Below are positions 51,888 through 63,127 of a stretch of 64,000 nt of DNA, piece by piece. This DNA is from Certhia americana (lineage: Eukaryota > Chordata > Aves > Passeriformes > Certhiidae). Every line of letters starts with the position of its first letter. Position 1 is the stretch's first letter. A program made the position numbers and the translations under genes. Location of the stretch: positions 98,093,674-98,157,673 of the forward strand of contig CM031857.1 in NCBI GenBank assembly GCA_018697195.1, given 5' to 3'. The notes under the pieces are model-generated. The model was not told the origin of the DNA and ran no database searches. It saw nothing but the letters and a program-made list of their open reading frames with translations.

Positions 51888-52761
51888 GAGACATTCCATT
51901 TAACTGAGTGCTTTCTGTCTTGTCTTTGCCTAAGATCTATCTGAAGAATGCAGTTTTTGTACTAACATTCATTTTTGCTGCCATGTGACCATCTGTGAGG
52001 CCATTAAATAGGCAGAGATGAATTTGAATGGAAAAAAAATAGCTACTAATTTTAAGGTGAACCAGTTTACTTTCAATGGCACAGGAGCAACTGTGATGTG
52101 AAGCAGGAGATGCTGGGAGAATGGGAATACTGCTTTTGTGTCAGCACCAGTTTATGCTGTTTTAAAATTACAGCCTGAGAGCTTAATTTCCACTAGTTCA
52201 GGGAAGTGCTACGTTTATATAAAAATTTACAGGCATGGGCTATAGAGGTGGCACAGTTAAAAACTCTGTCAAGATTTCTATAGCAAAAACCTATTGAGAG
52301 GAATCTCCAATTGCTCGTTAAAAAAAACAGATTTTGGGCAATATTACATACTTATTGGCTGACTCTGTAGATACTACTTTTTTAAAAAAATTGAATTTTT
52401 CTGCCTATTTAAGTTGGTTTTTTCCATATTTGAAAGATGAAATGGTGTTCCTTTCTGCATTCCTCATTAACACTATCTGAACCGCTCTGGAAATTAGGCT
52501 TTAAGAGTACGCTTTAAAAATTCAAACTGTTCTAGTTTTGATCTTTAAAAAATAAGTGGATAGCACTATAGATTTGCACTTCCTGTTAAGGCATGGTTTA
52601 TGCTGAGTATGTTCTGCATATCACATAAAGAGCATATCACTGATACAGTGCAGGAGATTTTACATATGATCTCATGTTTCAGGTCATTCCTCAAGCACAG
52701 GGCAGAAAAAAGGCTGACCTGAAGATGCTTGCTGTGGCAGAACTATTGCATTACCAATCAG

Positions 52762-52784
52762 AATGTCCCCCTACGGGGGACATT
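52762..52784. repeat. Perfect 10-bp GC-rich hairpin
   Basis: AATGTCCCCC (52762-52771), loop TAC, GGGGGACATT (52775-52784). All ten pairs match. Confidence 0.95.
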
Positions 52785-53226
52785 GATCCTTACACACCAC
52801 TTCGGTGATTTAATGAACTGATTATTTAATGTGAAGCAATTTGGAGAGATCAGGTTTTATATTTGTGCAGCAGGAATGTCAAAAGCAGGTTGAGGGGATA
52901 TTTTAGCTAATCTGCCTTGTTTTCAGACCTCTGCTGGCATGATGCTGGCCTAGCTTTTGCAGTGAAGTTTGACACCTGAGAACTGTGCTCCTAAAGGCTC
53001 TGCAGCAGCCAGTACAATTGCTGTGAGCAAGCAGGGAGGGTGATGGACAGCAGGCAGTGAGTAACAGCAGCGCCAGTGCTGCCTCTGCAACCAGGCTTGC
53101 TGAAGCAGAAGGTGTATTTTCTCTCTTTTTAGTCTTTATAAGTGTGCAAGTCTTCCGTAAATCTAGGCAGTCTTGGTGTTCTCCTATTTTGCCTGTGCAG
53201 GAAGAAAATGGCAAATAGTGATCAAT

Positions 53227-53335
53227 GAGCTGAGGGATTTATCCAAGATCACCAGCATGGAGGTAGGATTAGGACTGGGATTTCCCAGGGCCTGATGATC
53301 TTCCTCACCACTAAGGCATCCTCTTGACTTAAAGA
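53227..53335 (+). mobile_element. MIR-like ancient SINE fragment
   Basis: GAGCTGAGGGATTTATCCAA, then CAAGATCACCAGC, GGATTAGGACTGGGATTTCC and CTCACCACTAAGGCATCC follow the core and 3' side of MIR (AGGTTAAGTAACTTGCCCAA, AAGGTCACACAGC, GGATTCGAACCCAGG, CTAACCACTAAGC). MIR elements predate the split of amniotes and survive in birds only as scraps. Confidence 0.5.
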
Positions 53336-53373
53336 TTACCAAGATGGCTTTGTTGAAATATGAAATATGAAAT

Positions 53374-53403
53374 TTTCATATATCAAAATGTTGATATATG
53401 AAA
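53374..53403. repeat. AT-rich perfect hairpin
   Basis: A 13-bp stem (53374-53386 with 53391-53403; core CATATATCAA/TTGATATATG) closes a 4-nt loop AATG. Short repeats of GAAATAT surround it. Confidence 0.9.
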
Positions 53404-54035
53404 TATAAGCAAGACTGACTTGCTTATAATTTCTGGCAGTTATCTTCTCTTTGCCTTCTTCTGCCCTTCACAGTGGCTACTGAACAGAATTCTTGCAGAC
53501 AAGCAGAATTATATTCAACAAGTGATGAGAGGTGTACAAAAAAATGCAGTTCACTTGCTCCTTTTTTCAGTCTGTACAGGAAGCTGGGAATCCTAGTCAC
53601 CTCTGAGTGTAAAGATTTTGCTTTATTGCTATGATGTGAGTGTTTATTATTGAATTGCACCATAGCTACAGGAAAAAAAAATATGTCTTTTTTCCCTGTG
53701 GAGCCTCTTTGAATTTGTACACATCTAATGTAGGTGCATACAGTGTCTCAAGTGCGAATTTGTATCCCACTGATTATAAGAAAATCTGGAGGAATAGATC
53801 ATACATAGCCATATTTATAGTTAAGTAGGACAGTTATTACCCATCATATATGATATGGTTCTGACACCATTAATGTTTTAAGGACTCAAAGAAAGCTTTC
53901 AGGGGAATTATATTTACTTTAAAATCCACTAATGCTATAGTCTATACAAAGATGAGCCCTTAATTTGAAATAAGGAGAGTTACAATATTGATCATTATCA
54001 CTGTCCTATGCTCCTACAAATTATCTGATAGTTTG

Positions 54036-54115
54036 ACGTACTTTACTTGGTAATTTAAATGTCACTGTATCCATTTAACAGATGGTGAAACTCTAACACA
54101 GGGTTTGTGAAACAC
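54036..54115 (+). mobile_element. MIR-like ancient SINE fragment
   Basis: GTACTTTACTTGGTAATTTA then CATTTAACAGATGGTGAAAC and TCTAACACAGGG follow the MIR core (GCACTTTACATGTATTA, CATTTTACAGATGAGGAAAC, TGAGGCACAGAG). It has the same orientation as the fragment at 53227 but covers the neighbouring part of the consensus. Confidence 0.5.
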
Positions 54116-56182
54116 ATCTAATTAAAATGAAAACTGCTAAATGGATGGGTATCCATTTATACAGTCTTGATAAAAAAGGTTATGTTCTAGTGTATTTAGT
54201 TAACTGCAGTGGTTAGGATTCAAAATATTCTTAAGTGTTATTTGAAGTCTGTAGACGTAGTTAAACTGACATTCTCACATTGTAGAATGGCTCCTGTCTA
54301 AAAGAAGGGACCCTTTTTGTCTCTCAAACATATGGAGAAAAAGGAATGTTTATACTCAGCTTAACAAGAAACTGCATGAGAGATTGTTGAAAGTATTTTG
54401 GATTTGTTCCTTGTATGACTGTTTTCTAATCAATTCCTTGGATAAGTGGATTAGTTGCATTTATCTGGGGTAGTGTAGCATATCTGAAATTTATGTGTTT
54501 GATTAGCCTTGAAGAACTAATTTTTTTAAAAGTTCTAGCATTTTCAGTATTAGAGTTAAGATGTGCCTTATGGCAAATACCAGTACTTGAATATGCTAAC
54601 AGAAATGTTTTTCTACTCCTTAAAGATAGAGTACTTAGCATAATTGATAAACCAAATGATACCTAGCATTCCATTGTAATGCTCTACTTTACATGTAAAT
54701 TATATTTTGAAGCACCGTATTTTTTCTCAATTGTGATTAATCCTTGAAATGAAGGGGGAGGGTGAAGCAGATAGTTTGTTTTTAATGATACATTCCTCCT
54801 TTGGGAAAGATTAACTATGCACAACTTCATTGAATTTAGCAATTTACAGACAGTTGTTGAGTCGTCTGTGGAGACCAATTCTGTTCCTTCAAGAGAGTTT
54901 TTCAGGTTATGTTGTGCTCTGTTTCTAAAGAAAATAAGTTCTTATGTCTCTGTCTGTGGCAAGAGGTGGTAAATTCCTTGCTACGATTTGAACTTAAATA
55001 AATCTAGTGCATAAAACAAAGCTGTAATATATTTGATGGATGGCGAAAAGACAGAAATGGGGAAGAAAACTAATTCAAAACATGTTCTTATTTTGTGTAG
55101 TTTTGGTTTTCATGTCAAAATTTCAGATTGTATTCCGTGTTGGGTGCTCATTCCTATTTGCCTGTCTGTCACATGCTCTTAGTTGGCCTTTAGCTTTGTT
55201 GGTTGCCCTGCGTCCTCTTCCTGCTCCTTCCCTTTTTCAGATTGTACATAGATATTAATGGCTTGAATAATTTTGCTAAAAGACTTGTTTCTTGTCTTTT
55301 GAACCTCTTAAATCCCACAGGAGAAAGTGGGAATGTGCAGTAATATCTAGCTTAATCCCTGCAAGTGAGGGGAAAAGCATGTGTGCAAAGGTTGGGGATT
55401 CCTGGGGGAAAGTATGGTGATGATGAATCTCTTTTTTTGTATGGAATCAGTAGAAAGCACCTCACAAAGTATTTCAGATTAGTGGGGAAACACTGTCACT
55501 TGGGAGTGCTGCTGGGCCCTTCTTGGGCAGTGGGAATACTAGCAGGGATTACTGGTGCAGTGGGATATAACAGTGTGTGGGCTCAGAGATGCTGCAGCCT
55601 TTAAAATGTTATTAGGTGGGAGAGCTTAATGGATAATGATCAAGTGCAACAAGATGTACATATTCCGTCAATCTAGCATGTTACACAGCAGTGTCATGGC
55701 CTTCCTTTATTCCACAAGAAACAAAAAATGGTTTCCTAACAGAGAGAAGGTTGATGCTCCTTCTTGTGCCATGTGTTGCATTGTATGTGTGATCTGCAGT
55801 GGGTGGCTTGGTTTGATGGACTTCTTTTTCCCCTAAAACTGTGCTGAGAGCTGGTGTTTGAAAAAAAAAAAAAGGGTGATGAATGAAAATGCTTCCCATT
55901 GCTTTTATTAAAAACTACTGAAAATTAGCACTGCGTATGTGGGTCTGATGGAGAATGACAAATTCACCAATCAAAGGTTTGAACTCAGACTGTTAGAAAT
56001 GACAGCGTATCTTTCTAATGACTGAAAGAATATCATAAATGTAAATAGATCTGCTAACCTCTGTTCCCTTGTCTGGGTTTGGACTTTGTATTTCACAACT
56101 ATGAAAGTACTTGCATGTCAAGTGAATCATGTGAGGTACAAGAGAGAAATAACTTTTTTTCCCCCTGTCTTTTCCCTTCCAC

Positions 56183-56199
56183 ATTTTTCAAAATTGCAG
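56183..56199 (+). promoter_or_regulatory. Splice acceptor of the FRMPD4 exon
   Basis: A C/T-rich run from about 56152 to 56188 is followed by AAATTGCAG, with the AG at 56198-56199. It fixes the left edge of the exon and gives an intron that interrupts a codon after its second base. Confidence 0.88.
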
Positions 56200-56316
56200 C
56201 CACAGGAATAAGTCTTCAGGCTGGCCTCACCCTTCAGGGACCTGGAGCTTGAACCAGGGGACACCTTATGGATGGGAGATGACGGCAAACAGAGATGGAC
56301 GAGACTACTTCATCAG
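56200..56316 (+). CDS. FRMPD4: Internal coding exon of FRMPD4 (Preso), N-terminal half of the WW domain
   Basis: Seen: a pyrimidine-rich tract ends in AAATTGCAG just before 56200, and CATCAG|GTGAGTAAG follows 56316. The 117-bp exon has one open frame, one base to finish a split codon, 38 whole codons, then two bases (AG) of the next split codon. The peptide starts HRNKSSGW and ends [17 protein letters not shown]. Known: FRMPD4 is a large postsynaptic scaffold with WW, PDZ and FERM domains that binds PSD-95 and mGluR/Homer complexes and promotes dendritic spine formation. I recall mammalian FRMPD4 carrying HRTKSSGW and the same [15 protein letters not shown] block just after a short first coding exon. 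The first conserved Trp (GWE) and the Tyr-Phe pair of a WW domain are here; the rest lies in the next exon, outside the window. The split codon starting AG would give Ser or Arg where I remember Asn. The gene runs left to right. Other WW proteins fit much less well. Confidence 0.93.
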
Positions 56317-56322
56317 GTGAGT
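56314..56322 (+). promoter_or_regulatory. Splice donor of the FRMPD4 exon
   Basis: CAG|GTGAGT matches the consensus donor exactly, with GT at 56317-56318. It leaves two bases (AG) of a codon to be completed by the next exon, which is not in the remaining 7.7 kb. Confidence 0.9.
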
Positions 56323-59300
56323 AAGTGGGCAGCGTGAGCTGTGCAGTGTGGGGCACAGCACTGCAGCCCTGCTCTCAACCATCTTGCCTTGGAATCCTAA
56401 TTCCTGCTTCAGCCCTACATGGTTAATGTTCACTGATTTTATTTATGGCACAGGGATAGCCCAGACTGTGCCTTCTGCACTTTACTTTGGTACTTGGTTA
56501 CTTCATTTGCTCAAGAGAATGTTGATAATATAAGGACCTGTAATTCTTTGAGAATTGCAAGGTCATTAACAAAAGATAAAAAATAAAAATGTCATGTTTG
56601 AAGAATGAGGCAGAAGGTCAGTTCTGACTGAGACTTCCAACTCTCCTCTGTCTCTGCCACGTTGATGCCTTAGAATTTAGCTTTTATATTTTTCAGATCC
56701 TGTACTGCTTTAATGTATAACTCTAAAACTCCACAGTTTGTCAGCTACTATTCTCCCATTTTATTCAGACAAAACAGTTCCTCTCTACGCCTGAAACTCA
56801 AGGACGTTTTATTGTCTCAGGCCTGGAGAGATGTTAACAACAGTGAAGGGGGGGACATACCGGGAGTAAATGACTTTCATTACCTGAAACTGTAATTGGA
56901 GGATTTACCCCTGATATGTAAATGGACCAAACTTCTAACTGCAGGAAAAACTCGTGACTATCATCCATCTTGGGAGAAGATGCTCAGAGGCTTTTGACTG
57001 CCCAAGGTGTACCTGTTGAAGGCCTTCAATAAATACCCACTTTTATTCTCTTAATTTTGCCTAGCCTCTGTTTTAGGTGGCCACTCCAAGGCATCAATGT
57101 GATGTCTTTTGATTTGTCTAATATATTCATTATACTGGTAATAAGAAAGTGTATGTTTTGGTCCTGTATTGGAAATATACTAATTCTTAGCTTTCTCATA
57201 ACTTTCAGCTCTGGTTTAAAAAAAAAATGTCAATGTGTATGATATAATTATGAACATAATTGGCTTTTCTTTTCCCATTGTAAACTGTGCATAATTATTT
57301 TTTTAAATCACTGAGGTGCCTTGGACAAAATACATTTTCCTGCTCTAGCAAATGTACTTTTAGATGGCTTTGGAACTTCTTCACTAAAAAGAGGTGATTG
57401 TAGTGGGTTAGTAGAACCATTGGCTGCTTGGCATTCATTGCTTTAGTTTATATTTCAGTTTTAAGGTTAGCATTTTGATTCTGTTCTTGTGAAGTTTGGG
57501 GTGTTTTTTTAATTATTATTTAATTTTTGTCATTATCAGCCTATTTAGAAACTTGCAGGTACTTGAAAAATTCATTGATGAGAAATTGAATTCTTTTAAC
57601 ACAGTAGAAGGGTCAAACATATTTTTAATTGACTGTTATAAGTCTTTAATTCTCTCAAGATTCTTCAACTGCAAAAAAAGTATTATAAAGCATAAGACTG
57701 AAGATTGCTGTTATTGTGCTTCACTTCCTTAGCCCTCTTGCCCACAGGGTCTGCCTTGGCTTCCTGGGAGGCATTTGCTTTTGGAGCCAAAGCAAGATTT
57801 GTAGCAGCCTGATAACCTGAAGGCTTTCCAGATTTAGAGCAATATCAGATCTGTCCAAATTGGAACAAATTTTCTGGGTTAATGAAGGCTCAGAAGCTGA
57901 CTTTGAAATGTTGTTTTCTTGCTTCAACAATTATTTGTCATGCTTTGGATGTCTGAAAGATGGACAATGTAAAGCTGAATGCCAGGCACAATATAACTGT
58001 ATTAGCATAGGTTTTCTGCCTGAGTTAATCTGTCTTGTCAAGAAGTATAGGTGAGCCTCCAAAGTACTGTGCAGATGTGAGACTTTCGTTGCTGTTACTC
58101 AAGTTGGTGAAGACACCTGCATGTCTCATTTTCTGCAGACTGGTTGTATGCTCTTGTCTGTGTGAATGATATTCATTTGAAGGATTAATATCCTGATTCT
58201 AAGGACAGGCACTACATTTGATTGCTCCTCTTTTCTCACTGGTCACATAATGGGATGCTGCACTTGTTGTGTAGCTGTCAACAGCTGTAGCTTACAAAAT
58301 GCAGTGCTTTAGTACTCATTAATTTTGCAATTTGGGAATGTTTACTAATCCTCTGTAGCTAATGATTATTTTGGGTTTTTTTTTTTTTTTTTTTTGGAAT
58401 GGCTTTTAGTACCTAAAAGTGCCACATCCCTCTCTTGAATTGAGAAAACTTCATCTAAGGGAAAAACGATCCATAACAGGGAGTGCCAGATTGTGCCTTA
58501 AGTAGTATTAGGCCTGTGGTTGTTCTGTTGTTGGGGTGGTTGTTTTAGGTTTTTTCTCATGCTCTTACAAGGTGTTTGTTTTTCATTCTCTTTTGGGCTC
58601 AGGTCTTGCTTCCATTTCTCTCTGCATGTGGATAGCAGACTACATGGAGAAAAATAGTCTGCTTTGAGAGGTAAAGAGCATGAGGCCTCTGTAGAAACTG
58701 AGCTGTAAAAGCCTTTGTTGTTTTGTGCCAGACTTTCCAACCCACTGGAATGTCTGAGCAGTTTCAGGTGCAAGTCGAACACTGCTACATACCTACACAT
58801 TGCTTGGTTTATAGTACATATCCATTTAGTATCAAATGTTTTAAAGCAACAGCATTGGCTGTAGCATGTGCACAAATGTGCATCCAGAGTAGTTATGCAT
58901 CTTACATTAAATGACACTCCCCAGGAATACAGTAAAAGCCTTTTGTACTTCTGGAAACAGAATCAAATCAGGAAACCATTTGGAACCATGAACTGCTGCA
59001 CCAAGCCACCAGCCATCCACCATTGCTAGGGAACATCAGCCCAGGTGGCTACCACAATGTGACTGGGTGGTTCCATTGCATATATCCTGGCTTTAGAAGA
59101 ATGACCAAAGACTAAATGGAACCAGTGACTTGCCAGCAATTCCTCTGTGGAGGAGGACATAGTATCTGTCCTTACAGTGACTGTTATTTGGCAGAGAAGC
59201 CCTCTCTGGCTTTCAGAATAACTGTTTTTGTAAATACTACATGACACTATATAAATAAAAATGGAATTTAATTTTCTTTCCTTCATTTTCACACCTAGAT

Positions 59301-60604
59301 TTTAGGAATGATATAGTGAGATGATTGTTGACAGTTATGCCAATAAAGACAGGAGAGAGATCAGCAAGATGGCATTTTTTATTGTCTCTAAGGCTTTTTA
59401 TAGCCATGTAGATTAACAAATTGCATCACACTGAAGGAGAAAAAGCAATTCACATTCTTTGCTTGGTTTTGATTAAAGATGTATAAACCAGGTATTATCA
59501 CAGTGAAATGTATGCATGAGTTCTGTACAATGAAGTAACATAATTCACAGTGACAATAACTGTTTTTTAATTAAATAATTTACTTTCTGCCATATGTACA
59601 TATTCATTCAACTGCAAGCAGACATATTGTAATTTTGAAAATCTGGGAGGAATAAAGAATCCAGGAGAATCTTCTGGTGAAATGAAATGTAGTTATATAG
59701 TGTTAGTGCAAATGCTTTAAGGCATGAATGGGAAGAGATGTTTATTCTTTCTGCTGAAGCAAATTTGATTTCTTTCAAATCTCTGAAAGCCCTTATGACA
59801 TGGGCTAATCAGGGGCAGCTTCCATCGCCAGGAAGTGCTTTTGTAAAAGTGTGAGAAGAATCTCTTATCAAAATATTTTCAGATGTTGCTATCAATTCAT
59901 TATCTCTTCTGTACAGATGGCACAACCAGGGTCATTTTGCAAACCTCTAAAATATTTTTTCTTAAGTTTAGGCCATGGTAAATTAAAGTTTCAGAACTTC
60001 ACCCATTCCCTTTTAACTTGCCCCTTTTACTTGAAATAGCATTATGAGACAAGTAATACATTTCAGTATGGGAGGGTGGCAATCATCTAGTATTCTCCTG
60101 GCATGTGTCTGTACTCCACAAGCTGTATTAAGCTGGACTTTTGATATGAAATATTTTTAATATGGTACATTTAACCACTTTAAAGTCCTAAATATTTTAT
60201 TTACATCTATTATATATGCTGAGTTGTGCATGATGCTGAGAAATTCTGAAACATTAATTTGAATAAAAGCATAACACTTATTAAAAGTGTTCTTGCGTGA
60301 ATATAGTATTCCAGAGAGATTGTATGTGGGGCAGAAGGTTTTGGCTGATTTTGCATACAAAAGGTTTAGCCTCACGGCAATTTTAGGTCCTTATTTTGGC
60401 CACTGTTGTGATCTTACTGATTTTTGGATCTGTACATTCTTGTCCTTTCCCCTGTGTAAATCTTGCTGCTTGTCAGAGCTGTAGGGAAGTTGATGGAGGG
60501 AAATAAACAGGCAAAAGCTAATAAAAAGTCAATCTTATGGAGAAAGCAATAAATTTTATGTCAGTTTTGCTCTAAGCCAGTCCTTTGCATGGTCTGATGA
60601 AATT
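56317..60604. other. Start of the next FRMPD4 intron
   Basis: AT-rich unique sequence with T20 at 58376-58395. No exon continuing the WW domain (expected to supply its second half) and no repeat family was recognised. A 139-codon minus-strand frame at 58498-58917 shows no family hallmark. Confidence 0.6.
58376..58395. repeat. T20 homopolymer
   Basis: Twenty uninterrupted T residues. Confidence 0.95.
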
Positions 60605-60690
60605 GCAGAATAGTTAAGCTTGGAAGAATCCTCTGAAGGTCAAGCTGTCCAGCCTCCTGCTCAGACCATGGCTAATACCAGGAGATGAGC
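60605..60690 (-). mobile_element. CR1 3'-end fragment
   Basis: GCAGAATAGTTAAGCTTGGA then CTCTGAAGGTCAAGCTGTCC and AGCCTCCTGCTCAGACCATG resemble an antisense CR1 tail (CAGAATGGTTAAGGTTGGAA, CCTCTGGAGGTCATCTGGTCC, CCCCTGCTCAGAGCA). The right limit is uncertain. Confidence 0.5.
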
Positions 60691-61439
60691 AGCATTGCTG
60701 CCACACTGAAATATCTGACTGGTTTGAGAACAGTGTTACAACAGAGTTGTATTGTCTTAAGCAGCCCTGCAACGGCACTTTAAGGTGCAGGTTGAAGCAA
60801 CATTTGCTGCCTTCAAAAGTCATAGCTTTTTGATTCTTATTGCTGTTTAATTACTAAGGAATGAGAAACTTTGGTATTTTCATGGATCTGGTTGCTGTCA
60901 TTCAAATAAAGACCAGAGAATGTGAAATAGAATTAACTGGAAGGAAGTGTAGCCCTTCTCATGTGAAGTTAAAGTAACACTGTTTCAACTAAAGTGTAGT
61001 TAGCTGTTAGATTCTCAAGATAGAAGTGTCTGTTAGGTTAATTTATTGTGATATCCTTGTTTGCAAGAGGTGCTATTGCTTGTATTTACTTTATTTTGCT
61101 TTATTATTTTTATTAGCTGTGTTTATTATTCTTACTATTGCCTGGGAGAGGATGATGGGGTCTGTCTGTGTTTCTACTTTGGTTTGCTCCCTATTTGACT
61201 CCAAGGACCTTGACCATCTGTACTTTCTGCGTATTAGCTTGCTTCTGTGCTCCAGTGTGGAACAAACTGAGCAAACAGTTGGGATCCCAGGCAAGAAATT
61301 AAAGGAAGTACACCCAGAGATCAAAGCCTGCAGCATTATTACTGCTTGGCTTGAAACCACGGGTCAGTCTTCAGAGTGCACAGCAGAACTGGGAGAGTAC
61401 TAGTTGTCAAAAGTCTTTCTGAATTTTATGTTAATATGA
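60691..61439. other. Intron, unique sequence
   Basis: No repeat family recognised. A 125-codon + strand frame (61026-61403) without domain hallmarks is probably chance. Confidence 0.5.
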
Positions 61440-61925
61440 CATGGTTGCTAGAGCGGTTGAAATGACTAAGTGACCCACCTAGCAGATGAGGGAAACTCTG
61501 AGGATGTGGGCTACTTGGACTTCATCAAGGTCTTTGATATTGTCTCCCATGGCATTCTCATGGAAAAGCTGGCAGCTCACATCTTGGATAGGTGCTCTCT
61601 TGACTGGATTAGAAACTGGCTGGATGGCTGAGCCCAGAGAATAGTAGTAAATGGTCTCACATCCAGTTGGAGGCCAGTCACTAGGGGTTCCTCAGAGCTC
61701 AGTACTGGAGCCAGTCCTGTTTAATATCTTCATTGATGATCAGGATGAGAGGATCAAGGGCACCCTCAGTAAGTTCACAGTTGACACTAAAGGGGTGGGA
61801 TTGTTGATCTGCTGGAGGATTGGAAGACTCTGCAGAGGGATCTGGACAGTCTGTATCAGTGGGGTGAGGCCAGTGGTGTGAGGTTCTGTTGAGGAGTACA
61901 CTCCGGGCAGGTAGCTTGGTATGCA
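61440..61925 (+). pseudogene. CR1 reverse-transcriptase fossil, 5' part of a split element
   Basis: Translation in shifting frames gives YLDFIKVFDIVSH, then a stop after NWLDG. The separate frame from 61651 contains [16 protein letters not shown] and LSKFTVDTK. These are the CR1 RT motifs [29 protein letters not shown] and LSKFADDTK. The catalytic AD-D core is altered to TVD and stops break the frame, so it is dead. The left end is a 5' truncation typical of LINEs, and the right end is where an LTR interrupts it; the last 40 bases are assigned loosely. Confidence 0.85.
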
Positions 61926-62408
61926 GCTTCAGTGTGAGCTGCAGGTTGAGCTCTGTGGGGTGGGAGCTGGCACTACAGGCAAGAGGCCATGAAATGCCAA
62001 CCCTTTACATAGCAAAGGGCATGGGGACCTGTGGCCCTGCCAGCTGACCAGACACTCAGAGACACAGCAGGAGCCAAGGATCACAGACTTCCCTGTGCTT
62101 AGACTGTAAGGATATAAAAGCCCAGGTTTCCTTTATTCACTGTCCCTCCTCAGAGGCATCCAGCTCAAGCTGCTATTTTGTTGTTGCACCATGATTAAAT
62201 TATTCTAAGCATTGAGACCTGTGAGATTCTGCTATGAGAACCTTGAGGTCGAGCTGGTAAGGAAACCTGGTCTGACTGTGAGTGTGGGGTGTGTAGCTGG
62301 GAAGGAGCCCTTGGTCCTGGCTTAGGTGATGTGAATATGACAGAGTGACTCCTTGATGGTTAGACAGGGACAGTTGAACAAGTTCAAGCTGCCGCTCCGG
62401 CACATCAG
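61926..62408 (+). mobile_element. LTR inserted in the CR1, sense to FRMPD4
   Basis: This GC-richer block interrupts CR1 sequence that resumes at about 62409. It has TATAAAA at 62113-62119 and a poly(A) signal ATTAAA at 62194-62199, about 75 bp apart, as in an LTR promoter/R region. It ends near GGCACATCA. The left edge lies between 61890 and 61960 and no target duplication could be read, so limits are approximate. No retroviral coding region is present. A different interspersed element with its own promoter is the alternative. Confidence 0.55.
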
Positions 62409-63127
62409 TCACAATACTCCCTGCAACACTACAGGCTTAGGGAGAGTGGTTGGAAAGCAGGTCATTGGAAAAGGAGTGAGGATGTTGGTTGACAGTAGGC
62501 TGAACATGAGCTGGTGTGTGCCCAGGTGACCAAGAATCCTGGATTGCATCAAAAATAGTGTGACCAACAGAACCAGGGAAGTAATTGTCCCCTCTGTATT
62601 GGCCACTAGTGATGCCACACCTTGAATTCTTTGTTCAGTTCTGGGCTCCTCACTTCGAGAAAGGCATTGAGGTGCTGGAGCATGTGCAGAGAAGGGCAGC
62701 TAAGCTGGTGAAGGGTCTAGAGAGTTGAATCATATGAGGAACTGCCTGAGGGAGCTGGGGTGTTTAGCCTGGAGAAAAGGAGACTGTGGGAAAACATTGC
62801 TGCTCTCCTCAACTACCTAAAAAAAGTTATAGCAGGGTGAGGATCAGCCTCTTTTCCCAAGTAACTAGTGACAGAATGAGAGGACATAGCCTCAAGCTGC
62901 ACTTGGGGAAGTTCACATTGGACACCAGGAAGAATTTCTTCATGAAAAGGGTTGTTAAACATTGGAACAGACTGCCAGGTGGAGTCACCATCCCTGGAGG
63001 TGTTCAAGACTCTACCATGTAGAGAACCACTCTATGTGGCACTTAGTGCTATGGTCTAGTTGACAAGGTGGTAATCGATCGAAGGTTGGACATGGAGGTC
63101 TTTTCCAACCTAAATGATTCTGTGTCA
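62409..63127 (+). mobile_element. CR1 LINE 3' part of the split element
   Basis: CR1 sequence resumes with CTGCAACACTACAGGCTTAG, then CTGGGCTCCTCACTTCGAGA, GGTGCTGGAGCATGTGCAGA, GAGGACATAGCCTCAAGCTG, AACATTGGAACAGACTGCCA and CTTTTCCAACCTAAATGATT at the 3' end. Order and strand match the 5' part at 61440-61925, so both are one insertion about 1.2 kb long before interruption. Confidence 0.92.

Larger units (their letters stand above)
51888..56182. other. Intron sequence upstream of the FRMPD4 exon
   Basis: AT-rich, with two hairpins (52762 and 53374) and two MIR-like fossils. No sequence resembling the start-codon exon of FRMPD4 was found here or further left. Confidence 0.55.

Noticed and set aside
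58498..58917. 139-codon minus-strand ORF
   Set aside because: Overlaps a + strand frame, has a low-complexity end and no recognisable domain.
61026..61403. 125-codon + strand ORF next to the CR1
   Set aside because: The first part has a hydrophobic stretch but no domain or splice signals; it is not in frame with CR1 protein.
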